The notes beneath the pieces are model-generated. The model was not told the DNA's origin and searched no databases. It saw only the letters and a list, made by a program, of their open reading frames with translations. Of a stretch of DNA of 7,734 bases, positions 1-5,579 are shown one piece after another (the first letter of the stretch is position 1; each line of letters starts with the position of its first letter). This DNA is from CAYGXH01 sp964354485 (GTDB taxonomy: Bacteria > Bacteroidota > Ignavibacteria > UBA10030 > SZUA-254), in assembly GCA_964354485.1 (NCBI GenBank), contig CAYGZY010000103.1, positions 1-7,734 on the forward strand. The letters are read 5' to 3'. The translations under genes were made by a program, and so were the position numbers.

Positions 1-1
1 C

Positions 2-436
2 AAATCACTGAACGAGATCCGAAAAGAGATTTCGCTCATCCGTGTCGAGGAAGCCGGAGGGGAACTCGATTCAATCGTCGCGAATGCCGTCGTCATCGGC
101 AATAAGAAAAGTGTCTCCGGCCGCATAAGTGTCGCGAATAATGAGGAACTCAAGAAAGTTGGAGATGCACTCAGGGCGAAGCTCACATCGGGCGTCGGTG
201 TTCTGGGCGCGGTCATCGACGGCAAAGTCGCGCTCGTCTGTGTGGTCACGGATGACCTCCTGAAGGATAAAAAACTTCACGCAGGGACCATAGTCGGAGA
301 AGTGGCGAAACGGCTGGGCGGCGGTGGCGGCGGACGTCCGCACCTTGCCACGGCAGGCGGCAGGGATATTTCCAGACTCGATGAAGTACTGAGCGGTGTA
401 CCTGCGATCATAGAGGGTATGATTAACAAGCAATAA
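2..436 (+). CDS. alaS: Alanyl-tRNA synthetase, C-terminal fragment (5' end outside window)
   Basis: The reading frame is open from base 2 to a TAA at 434-436 and gives the last 144 residues of a protein that normally has about 870-900. The enzyme charges tRNA-Ala with alanine in the cytoplasm. The fragment is the C-terminal DHHA1 (C-Ala) domain: a short helical lead-in, then beta strands around V-V-I-G-N and A-V-I-D-G-K-V-A-L-V, and the diagnostic glycine-rich motif of six glycines followed by R-P-H-L-A-T-A-G-G at fragment residues 106-120. This domain binds the tRNA elbow and helps the editing domain. The catalytic and editing domains lie upstream of the window. The stop is 10 bases before the next start, so alaS probably leads or belongs to the operon with gmhA. 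DHHA1 domains also occur in DHH phosphoesterases, but the glycine-rich run and the terminal position fit AlaS best. Confidence 0.93.
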   Translation, partial: KSLNEIRKEISLIRVEEAGGELDSIVANAVVIGNKKSVSGRISVANNEELKKVGDALRAKLTSGVGVLGAVIDGKVALVCVVTDDLLKDKKLHAGTIVGEVAKRLGGGGGGRPHLATAGGRDISRLDEVLSGVPAIIEGMINKQ

Positions 437-446
437 AATAAAAACT

Positions 447-1064
447 ATGCGAATGAGAAAAATGGCACATTCAAGTCGTACTGATGCCTCGCGTCGAAAG
501 TACATTCGGCAACAATGTATCGAGAGCGCAAGGGTGAAACTGGGGATCATTGAGAAGTGTTCCCGGGACATTCAGAAAGCAACGGAAGTTATCATGAAAG
601 CATTCCGCGGTAAGAAGAAACTCCTGATATGCGGCAACGGAGGGAGTGCGGCGGATGCACAGCATATTGCAACGGAACTCGTGATCCGTATGACCAAGAA
701 GAACCGACCTCCTTTGGCGGCGATCGCACTCACAACTGATACCTCCATGCTCACTGCCGGCGGTAACGATATCGGCTTCAAGTATGTTTTTTCCCGGCAG
801 GTGGAAGCTCTCGGTCAGAAAGGGGATGTCCTCATAGCCATCAGCACGAGCGGTGCATCGGAAAATGTGATACGAGCGGCAGCAACAGCAAAAAAACTGG
901 GGATGCATGTTGTGGGTTTTCTGGGGAAAAAAGGCGGGAAATTAAAAAGTCTGTCTGACGTCCCTGTCATCATTCCCTCCGATGATACGCAGAGAATCCA
1001 GGAGGGGCACATCACCATAGCGCACATTATCTGCGGCATTCTTGAAGATGAAATGTTCGGTTGA
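447..1064 (+). CDS. gmhA: D-sedoheptulose-7-phosphate isomerase (phosphoheptose isomerase), SIS domain
   Basis: Predicted cytoplasmic enzyme converting sedoheptulose 7-phosphate to D-glycero-D-manno-heptose 7-phosphate, the first step of ADP-heptose or GDP-heptose synthesis for LPS core or surface glycans. The 205-residue product is a single SIS domain. The phosphosugar loop C-G-N-G-G-S lies at 62-67, followed by A-A-D-A-Q-H. A second SIS signature, A-I-S-T-S-G-A-S-E-N, is at 131-140. Aligned by eye with E. coli GmhA, the metal and catalytic residues H61, E65, Q172 and H180 correspond to H73, E77, Q185 and H193, so the active site looks complete. Family members are usually about 190 residues; the surplus is a basic N-terminus. 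ATGs at 447, 453 and 462 are all possible and none has a convincing ribosome site, so the start is uncertain. No other heptose-pathway gene is in the window. A related SIS isomerase is the main alternative. Confidence 0.88.
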   Translation: MRMRKMAHSSRTDASRRKYIRQQCIESARVKLGIIEKCSRDIQKATEVIMKAFRGKKKLLICGNGGSAADAQHIATELVIRMTKKNRPPLAAIALTTDTSMLTAGGNDIGFKYVFSRQVEALGQKGDVLIAISTSGASENVIRAAATAKKLGMHVVGFLGKKGGKLKSLSDVPVIIPSDDTQRIQEGHITIAHIICGILEDEMFG

Positions 1065-1076
1065 TTCTTATATTCA

Positions 1077-2519
1077 ATGTTGAAACCGCGCCGAAATGAC
1101 TTCCTGATACCGACACTCACTGTCATAACTGACAGCATAGCGATCGAAGTGTCGTTTCTGTTTTCGTACTGGCTGAGATTCCGTACGAATGCGCTTAATT
1201 TCCTTCCTCTTACGGAAGCGCAACCTTCCCTTGAGGGATACATCTATGGTTCCTTCGTTGTCATCCCGATCTGGTTGATACTCTTTCAATCCCGCAGGAT
1301 GTACGGTGCGAGGCGTAACGCAGCTCTCGTTGACGAGTTCTTCGCGATTATCAAAGTTGTCACACTCGGCATGCTCGTCGTTATGAGCGCTGCATTTTTC
1401 TATCGGGAATTTTCATACTCGCGGATTGTTTTCGGACTTCTCTGGTTAACAACTATTCTAACGATATTCATAGGCCGCGCATTCGTTCTCTGGATTGAGA
1501 AAAAACTCTATGCACGCGGGCGGGAGCTGAGAAACGCTGCTATCATCGGGAACAACCCGACCGCAGAGCGTATCTTCATCACACTGCGTGACCATACGTT
1601 ACTCGGCTACAAGATCGTCGGTTACTGTTCTGACAAACGTGCGCAAGAGACAAGTGAATTGTCCGGGGCGACGTATTTGGGATCATACTCCGATGCACCG
1701 GACATACTTCTGAAGGAGCGGGTTGAATTGGCGCTCGTTTCTCTGAATCTCGATGAGCATCCCAAACTCTACAAACTCCTCCAGCAGTGCGAGGGTTTGA
1801 CCATTGAATTTATGATGATTCCTGATGTCGTGGAAGTGATGACCGGAGGAATGAAAGTTAAGGAAATCGAAGGTATTCCGTTTATAAAACTTAAACATCT
1901 TCCGATCACGACATGGGGTCGTATCGTGAAACGACTCTTCGATCTTCTCATTTCGGGACTGCTCTTGCTGATATTATCCCCCTTATTACTCTCAATCGTG
2001 CTGATCATTAAAATAGGCTCGAAGGGGCCGGTTTTATTCAGGCAGGCGCGCGTCGGACTTAACGGAGAACGATTTGAAATGTTAAAATTCCGTTCGATGG
2101 TAACAGGCGCCGACAAACATGATGAGCAGGCGGGACTGGGGATACCGGATGATCCGCGCCAGACAGGGATTGGTAAATTCATTCGGAAAACCGGACTGGA
2201 TGAATTGCCCCAGTTGATAAATGTTTTTCGGGGTAGTATGAGCTTAGTGGGCCCGCGTCCTGAGCGGCCCTACTTTGTTGATCAGTTTAAATCAGTAATT
2301 CCGAAGTATCTTGACCGTCACCGCGTCAAGACGGGTATTACCGGATGGGCGCAGGTAAGCGGTTTACGGGGAAATACCTCACTTGAAGAACGAATAAAAT
2401 ACGATATATACTACATCGAAAACTGGTCGTTGGGATTTGATATCCGTATTCTCCTTAAAACAACAGGAGCGATTTTCGGCAAAAAACGGGAAGTATCTAA
2501 AAATAAAAAAATCAGTTAA
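1077..2519 (+). CDS. Polyprenyl-phosphate sugar phosphotransferase (WcaJ/EpsL-type initiating transferase)
   Basis: Predicted inner-membrane enzyme moving a sugar 1-phosphate from a nucleotide sugar to undecaprenyl phosphate, the first step of exopolysaccharide, capsule or O-antigen repeat assembly. The 480-residue length is normal for the large monotopic class. Four hydrophobic segments lie near residues 11-32, 56-72, 93-108 and 116-138. A Rossmann-like CoA-binding-type domain follows, starting at A-A-I-I-G-N-N-P-T-A (154-163). The catalytic bacterial sugar transferase domain (PF02397 family) starts at K-R-L-F-D-L-L (285-291). It contains a re-entrant helix with S301-P302, G-P-V-L-F-R-Q-A-R-V-G (317-327), K-F-R-S-M (337-341), the D375-E376 pair expected to be catalytic, S-L-V-G-P-R-P-E (389-396) and G-I-T-G-W-A-Q-V-S-G (420-429). 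All hallmark motifs are intact. Sugar specificity (glucose, galactose or other) cannot be read from sequence. It starts 12 bases after gmhA, with no clear Shine-Dalgarno sequence. Confidence 0.92.
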   Translation: MLKPRRNDFLIPTLTVITDSIAIEVSFLFSYWLRFRTNALNFLPLTEAQPSLEGYIYGSFVVIPIWLILFQSRRMYGARRNAALVDEFFAIIKVVTLGMLVVMSAAFFYREFSYSRIVFGLLWLTTILTIFIGRAFVLWIEKKLYARGRELRNAAIIGNNPTAERIFITLRDHTLLGYKIVGYCSDKRAQETSELSGATYLGSYSDAPDILLKERVELALVSLNLDEHPKLYKLLQQCEGLTIEFMMIPDVVEVMTGGMKVKEIEGIPFIKLKHLPITTWGRIVKRLFDLLISGLLLLILSPLLLSIVLIIKIGSKGPVLFRQARVGLNGERFEMLKFRSMVTGADKHDEQAGLGIPDDPRQTGIGKFIRKTGLDELPQLINVFRGSMSLVGPRPERPYFVDQFKSVIPKYLDRHRVKTGITGWAQVSGLRGNTSLEERIKYDIYYIENWSLGFDIRILLKTTGAIFGKKREVSKNKKIS

Positions 2520-2528
2520 TCCGTTAGT

Positions 2529-2819
2529 ATGGTAACACTGTTCATATTCTACATTCACGTTGTTGCTGCTGTGGCCCTCTTCACGAAACGGTGGCAAGAG
2601 TCTAATTGGAAGGAAGGACTCCTCAGCGTAGGTTTTCTCATCCTGATCTTTTCTGTCGGGTGGTCCATTTCAACGTTCATACTGAAATTGTTCGTTGAAC
2701 CAAAGGGATTTGGAATATGGCTCGATCGCGACGCACTCTCGCTTCTCCTACTGACGTTTTTGGAATCGATCTTCTTTTCCTTCCAAATCAGACGCAAGAA
2801 AAAACTGCTCGCCGGCTGA
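2529..2819 (+). CDS. Small three-helix membrane protein of unknown function
   Basis: I do not recognise this 96-residue protein. It has three hydrophobic stretches, about residues 2-18, 32-52 and 68-85. Charged linkers separate them (T-K-R-W-Q-E-S-N-W-K-E after the first, V-E-P-K-G-F-G-I-W-L-D-R-D after the second), and the tail Q-I-R-R-K-K-K-L-L-A-G is strongly basic. By the positive-inside rule the C-terminus should be cytoplasmic, which puts the N-terminus outside. The ATG lies 9 bases after the sugar transferase stop and in the same direction, so co-transcription and possibly translational coupling are likely. There is no clear ribosome site. It is probably a real gene: it fills the gap exactly, and its composition and hydrophobic layout look like a membrane protein rather than chance. 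A role beside the sugar transferase is only a guess from position. Confidence 0.68.
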   Translation: MVTLFIFYIHVVAAVALFTKRWQESNWKEGLLSVGFLILIFSVGWSISTFILKLFVEPKGFGIWLDRDALSLLLLTFLESIFFSFQIRRKKKLLAG

Positions 2820-2855
2820 CAATCCTATCTACGAAATTCTTAATAAATACGTACC

Positions 2856-2894
2856 GACCTAATATCATCAAATTGTGCACGCATCCCTTAGGTC
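2856..2894. repeat. Inverted repeat between convergent genes, weak terminator candidate
   Basis: GACCTAA at 2856-2862 is matched by its exact reverse complement TTAGGTC at 2888-2894, with a 25-base loop that contains the palindrome GTGCAC. It sits in the 76-base gap between the 96-residue protein gene and the convergent beta-propeller gene, where a bidirectional terminator would be expected. The stem is only 7 bp, the loop is long and no T-run follows on either strand. It is therefore not a classical intrinsic terminator and may be chance. Confidence 0.2.
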
Positions 2895-2895
2895 A

Positions 2896-5412
2896 TCATT
2901 GTACGAGCATCATCTTTTTCGTGAGTGATGATTTCTCCGTTTCAATTTTATAAAAGTAGACTCCACTCGGGAAATCTTCTGCATTCCACTGAACAGTATA
3001 CTCACCCGGTCGTTTCACTTCGTTCACTAACGTAGCAATTTCTTTTCCTAGTATGTTGAATATTTTCAAGCTTACAAATGACAATTGACCAATGACAAAT
3101 GACACCGTCGTTGTCGGATTGAATGGATTGGGATAATTCTGATTAAGTGCAATCGAGTTGGGCAGAGCAGGAAGGTCCTCTTCCACGCTCGTGGCAACCG
3201 AGTAGAGTGTTCTCTCGTAAAGACCGTTTCCATGCGTGGCTGCACGGAGCGTTCCATTTGCATTACAGATCCCAAGGTCAGCCACGAGGATTGCATCCGG
3301 CAAGCCGTTAACAAATGGATTCCAATCAGATCCGCCATTGGTGGATATGAAGACGCCGATGTCGTTTCCCATATATACCACGTTACTATTGTATGGATCG
3401 ACGATTAATGCGGTAGTGTGAACATCGGGAAGTGTTCCGGTGATATCCGTCCAGATTGAACCGCTGTTCGTGGATTTAAAGACGTGACCCGTCCCAAAAC
3501 CACCGTATGCAACGTAGACGTTTCTGGAATTTCTGGGATCGACAGCGATGTCCATCGGATATCGGTTCGGCAGAGATCCTGTGATATTTTGCCAGTTTGT
3601 ACCGCCGTTGGTCGTTCGAAAGATATGAGCGTCATAATAGATCGGTACAGTACCAACGTATACGGTATCGGGATTTGTGTATGACATTGCCATAGAAAGG
3701 GCAGGATCCCCGTCAAGCACATTGCCGCTGTTGGTCGCATACCAATTATCGCCTGCGTTTGTCGATTTATGAATCTTGTCATTCCCGAAGTAAAGCACAT
3801 CGCGGTTTGAAGGTGAGAGAATAAGAGGGGCATCCCATGCTCCGAATCCATCGAATTGATGCGCTGTCGCTGTATAACCCCTGTTCGTCGATTTGAATAC
3901 AGCGCCACCTTGGCGATTGCACCAATAGATGATGTTCGCATTTACCGGATCGATTGCGCACCAGCCGACTTCATCGATGTTGATATCACGCCAGTCCATT
4001 GATCCTATATATGAAAATGAAGGGATATGGTCTTGCATCGAACCAAAAGCAAAATTAGAGTCAGAGGCAGAGATTGCAAATCCATTGTAGAACTGTGTGG
4101 TCTGTAGACCATAGCCAATATCGTCGAAGTAACCGCCGAAGTCAGTCGAGCGCACAACACCAGCATCGTTTACTTCATATATCACATCGGGATTTTGCGC
4201 ATCATGAGCATAGCCATGATGATCGGAATGGACAGTGCCATCCATCAGGAAGGTGCTTCCTCCATCGGTCGACCTTGACATGTCCACAGCCGCATGGATG
4301 ATTATGTTCTCATCGTATGGGTGAACTGCGACTAGGTGCGAATACCATCCTTGGACTCCGTAAAGCCATCCATCATAATGCTTGATAAGATTCCATGTCC
4401 CACCGAAATCCGGTGTCATATAAAGGTCACCAACTCCGGTTGTACTATCGGCGATGCTTGCATAGATGTGGTACGGATTTGCTTTATACTGTTCCAGTAC
4501 GGCTTTTCCTGAAAAGGAAGGAAGATCCTGAACCGGGAACCAGGAATCAAGATTGCCGCTATCATATGAGAGGTATATACCTGTACCGGGACTGCCCAGA
4601 TTGCCGCACGATGCCATCATGATAGTTGTGTCCGAAAAGAATATAATATTTTGTGCCATAATTACAGATGTAACTTGTTCCCATGTCCCTCCTGCATCGA
4701 ATGATCGATAGATTCCTTCGGTTGTAGCTGCATAAACAGTGTTGTGATTGCGAGGATTTAGGGTAATACCCTGAACGCCCCGTTCCTCGTTAAATGACCA
4801 GTCAAGGCTTTTGCTCCATGTTGTACCGCCGTCAGTCGTTTTCAGAATTCCGATTCCATAACTTCCCCGCGTTGTACGTATTGCCACGCCGCCGTGAGTT
4901 CCCTGGTATCGGTAAACTTCGCCGGTCCCGATGTATATGGTGTTAGTATCAACTGAATCGAATGCGATTGCTTTCACGCCGAGCACCGGGTAGCCTGTCG
5001 TAACACGCTGCCAGTCGAACTCAAGACCTCCGGTATAGGAACGCCAAAGACCTCCGCTTGCCGATCCGACGTAGACGGTATTGCTATTCTGCGGATTAAT
5101 GGCAACGCTGATCGTACGCCCTTGTACATTGAGAGGTCCCATTGCTCTCCAGGGTGTAAGTGAAAGTATGTTTCTTGGGACTTTTGATAATTGCCGCTTT
5201 GCTTGAGTGAACGCCTTGGAATACAGGTCGGGAGGAATATCATTATCGGGGAATGCCCTGGAATCTGACCAAAACTGCAGGGCGCCCATCGCACCGGAGG
5301 TTTCCTCTTCCGTAGATTTTGTCGCGTCTGAATTTTCAATATATAGTTTGCTGACGAGAACGAAGGATAAAAGAAACGCGCCAAGTGCTGTAAGTTTGAT
5401 TGTATTGTTCAT
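2896..5412 (-). CDS. Secreted Asp-box beta-propeller protein (VPS10/sortilin-like repeats) with T9SS-type sorting domain
   Basis: An 838-residue exported protein of unknown ligand. Residues 1-21 form a signal peptide or anchor (N-N-T-I-K-L, then a hydrophobic stretch). From about residue 88 to 735 it consists of repeats with Asp-box signatures of the S/T-x-D/N-x-G-G-x-x-W type, for example at 192-199, 237-244, 333-340, 381-388, 550-557, 600-607, 647-654 and 690-697, plus weaker copies. Strands such as N-T-V-Y-V-G come between them. S-D-H-H-G-Y-A-H-D (396-404) and A-A-T-H-G-N-G-L-Y-E (724-733) are typical of bacterial VPS10-like propellers. Residues 750-838 are a sorting domain: N-Q-N-Y-P-N-P-F-N-P-T-T, then L-K-I-F-N-I-L-G-K-E, S-G-V-Y-F-Y-K and K-K-M-M-L-V-Q, which normally directs export across the outer membrane and surface attachment or release. 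I place the start at the ATG at 5412 because CAGGAG lies 7 bases upstream; an in-frame ATG at 5433 lacks such support. Sialidase or GH74 activity is possible but no catalytic set was recognised. Confidence 0.88.
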   Translation of the reverse strand: MNNTIKLTALGAFLLSFVLVSKLYIENSDATKSTEEETSGAMGALQFWSDSRAFPDNDIPPDLYSKAFTQAKRQLSKVPRNILSLTPWRAMGPLNVQGRTISVAINPQNSNTVYVGSASGGLWRSYTGGLEFDWQRVTTGYPVLGVKAIAFDSVDTNTIYIGTGEVYRYQGTHGGVAIRTTRGSYGIGILKTTDGGTTWSKSLDWSFNEERGVQGITLNPRNHNTVYAATTEGIYRSFDAGGTWEQVTSVIMAQNIIFFSDTTIMMASCGNLGSPGTGIYLSYDSGNLDSWFPVQDLPSFSGKAVLEQYKANPYHIYASIADSTTGVGDLYMTPDFGGTWNLIKHYDGWLYGVQGWYSHLVAVHPYDENIIIHAAVDMSRSTDGGSTFLMDGTVHSDHHGYAHDAQNPDVIYEVNDAGVVRSTDFGGYFDDIGYGLQTTQFYNGFAISASDSNFAFGSMQDHIPSFSYIGSMDWRDINIDEVGWCAIDPVNANIIYWCNRQGGAVFKSTNRGYTATAHQFDGFGAWDAPLILSPSNRDVLYFGNDKIHKSTNAGDNWYATNSGNVLDGDPALSMAMSYTNPDTVYVGTVPIYYDAHIFRTTNGGTNWQNITGSLPNRYPMDIAVDPRNSRNVYVAYGGFGTGHVFKSTNSGSIWTDITGTLPDVHTTALIVDPYNSNVVYMGNDIGVFISTNGGSDWNPFVNGLPDAILVADLGICNANGTLRAATHGNGLYERTLYSVATSVEEDLPALPNSIALNQNYPNPFNPTTTVSFVIGQLSFVSLKIFNILGKEIATLVNEVKRPGEYTVQWNAEDFPSGVYFYKIETEKSSLTKKMMLVQ
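3075..3102. repeat. Four-unit heptanucleotide tandem repeat inside the sorting-domain coding sequence
   Basis: On the plus strand the units are CAAATGA, CAATTGA, CCAATGA and CAAATGA, without gaps; a further CA follows before the pattern breaks. The first and last units are identical and the middle two each differ from them at two positions or fewer. In the gene, which runs on the minus strand, the array is read through as S-F-V-I-G-Q-L-S-F-V (residues 771-780). Because 7 and 3 share no factor, the peptide repeats every 21 bases, which explains S-F-V occurring twice seven residues apart. The array keeps the frame and adds no stop codon. Confidence 0.75.
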
Positions 5413-5419
5413 AATAGGA

Positions 5420-5425
5420 CTCCTG
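5420..5425 (-). promoter_or_regulatory. Shine-Dalgarno site fixing the start of the propeller gene
   Basis: On the minus strand CAGGAG precedes the ATG at 5412-5410 by 7 bases. This is the only clear Shine-Dalgarno sequence before any complete gene in the window. It decides between the ATG at 5412 and the longer in-frame ATG at 5433, and the chosen start puts the hydrophobic signal segment close to the N-terminus as expected. Confidence 0.65.
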
Positions 5426-5579
5426 AAGTACAATAGGATATGGATATAAAAATGATGATAAAAATATTAAAAATCAAAGAATCGATTTTATTCATGGATA
5501 CAATTCTGGAATTTCGGCTGAATTTTCTGTACCTTTTATTTCACTTTTGCCCGAAGGACGGTATATCGGTATTTCCACT
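5426..5579. promoter_or_regulatory. AT-rich divergent intergenic region, promoters not resolved
   Basis: This stretch separates the minus-strand propeller gene from the plus-strand DUF2723 gene, so it must hold the promoter for each unless transcription enters from elsewhere. Bases 5440-5545 are markedly richer in A and T than the flanking genes. An 8-bp palindrome AATCGATT is visible near 5480. On the minus strand, TTG followed about 20 bases later by TTCTTTG loosely resembles the Bacteroidota -33/-7 pattern. On the plus strand, TACCTTTT near 5530 is an equally weak candidate. None is good enough to call as a defined promoter. Confidence 0.35.

Noticed and set aside
316..332. GGC/GGT-rich run looking like a simple-sequence tract
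   Set aside because: It encodes the conserved glycine-rich motif of the AlaS C-terminal domain, so protein conservation explains it.
71..571. Long minus-strand open frame over the alaS end and gmhA start
   Set aside because: It is the shadow of two clearly conserved plus-strand genes and spans their junction. The protein has no recognisable domain and is rich in unlikely composition.
3074..3104. Possible CRISPR-like or attachment-site repeat
   Set aside because: The two identical ACAAATGACA words are only 21 bases apart and belong to a continuous 7-base periodicity inside a coding frame. There are no spacers and no integrase or cas gene nearby.
3405..3941. Minus-strand 178-residue frame within the propeller gene
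   Set aside because: It is an out-of-frame reading of the Asp-box repeats in a different phase. The true frame continues unbroken through this stretch.
2896..5412. Call of the propeller protein as a sialidase or GH74 glycosidase
   Set aside because: Asp-boxes are structural and shared by many unrelated proteins. I could not find the arginine triad of sialidases or a GH74 catalytic signature.
5413..5433. Upstream in-frame ATG at 5433 as the start of the propeller gene
   Set aside because: The Shine-Dalgarno sequence CAGGAG lies between it and the ATG at 5412, and the longer form would add residues before the signal peptide without a ribosome site.
5547..5579. TTG start giving an 11-residue longer DUF2723 protein
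   Set aside because: No ribosome site precedes it, and the added residues are not a normal start for the family. The ATG at 5580 begins just before the first membrane helix. It remains a possible alternative.
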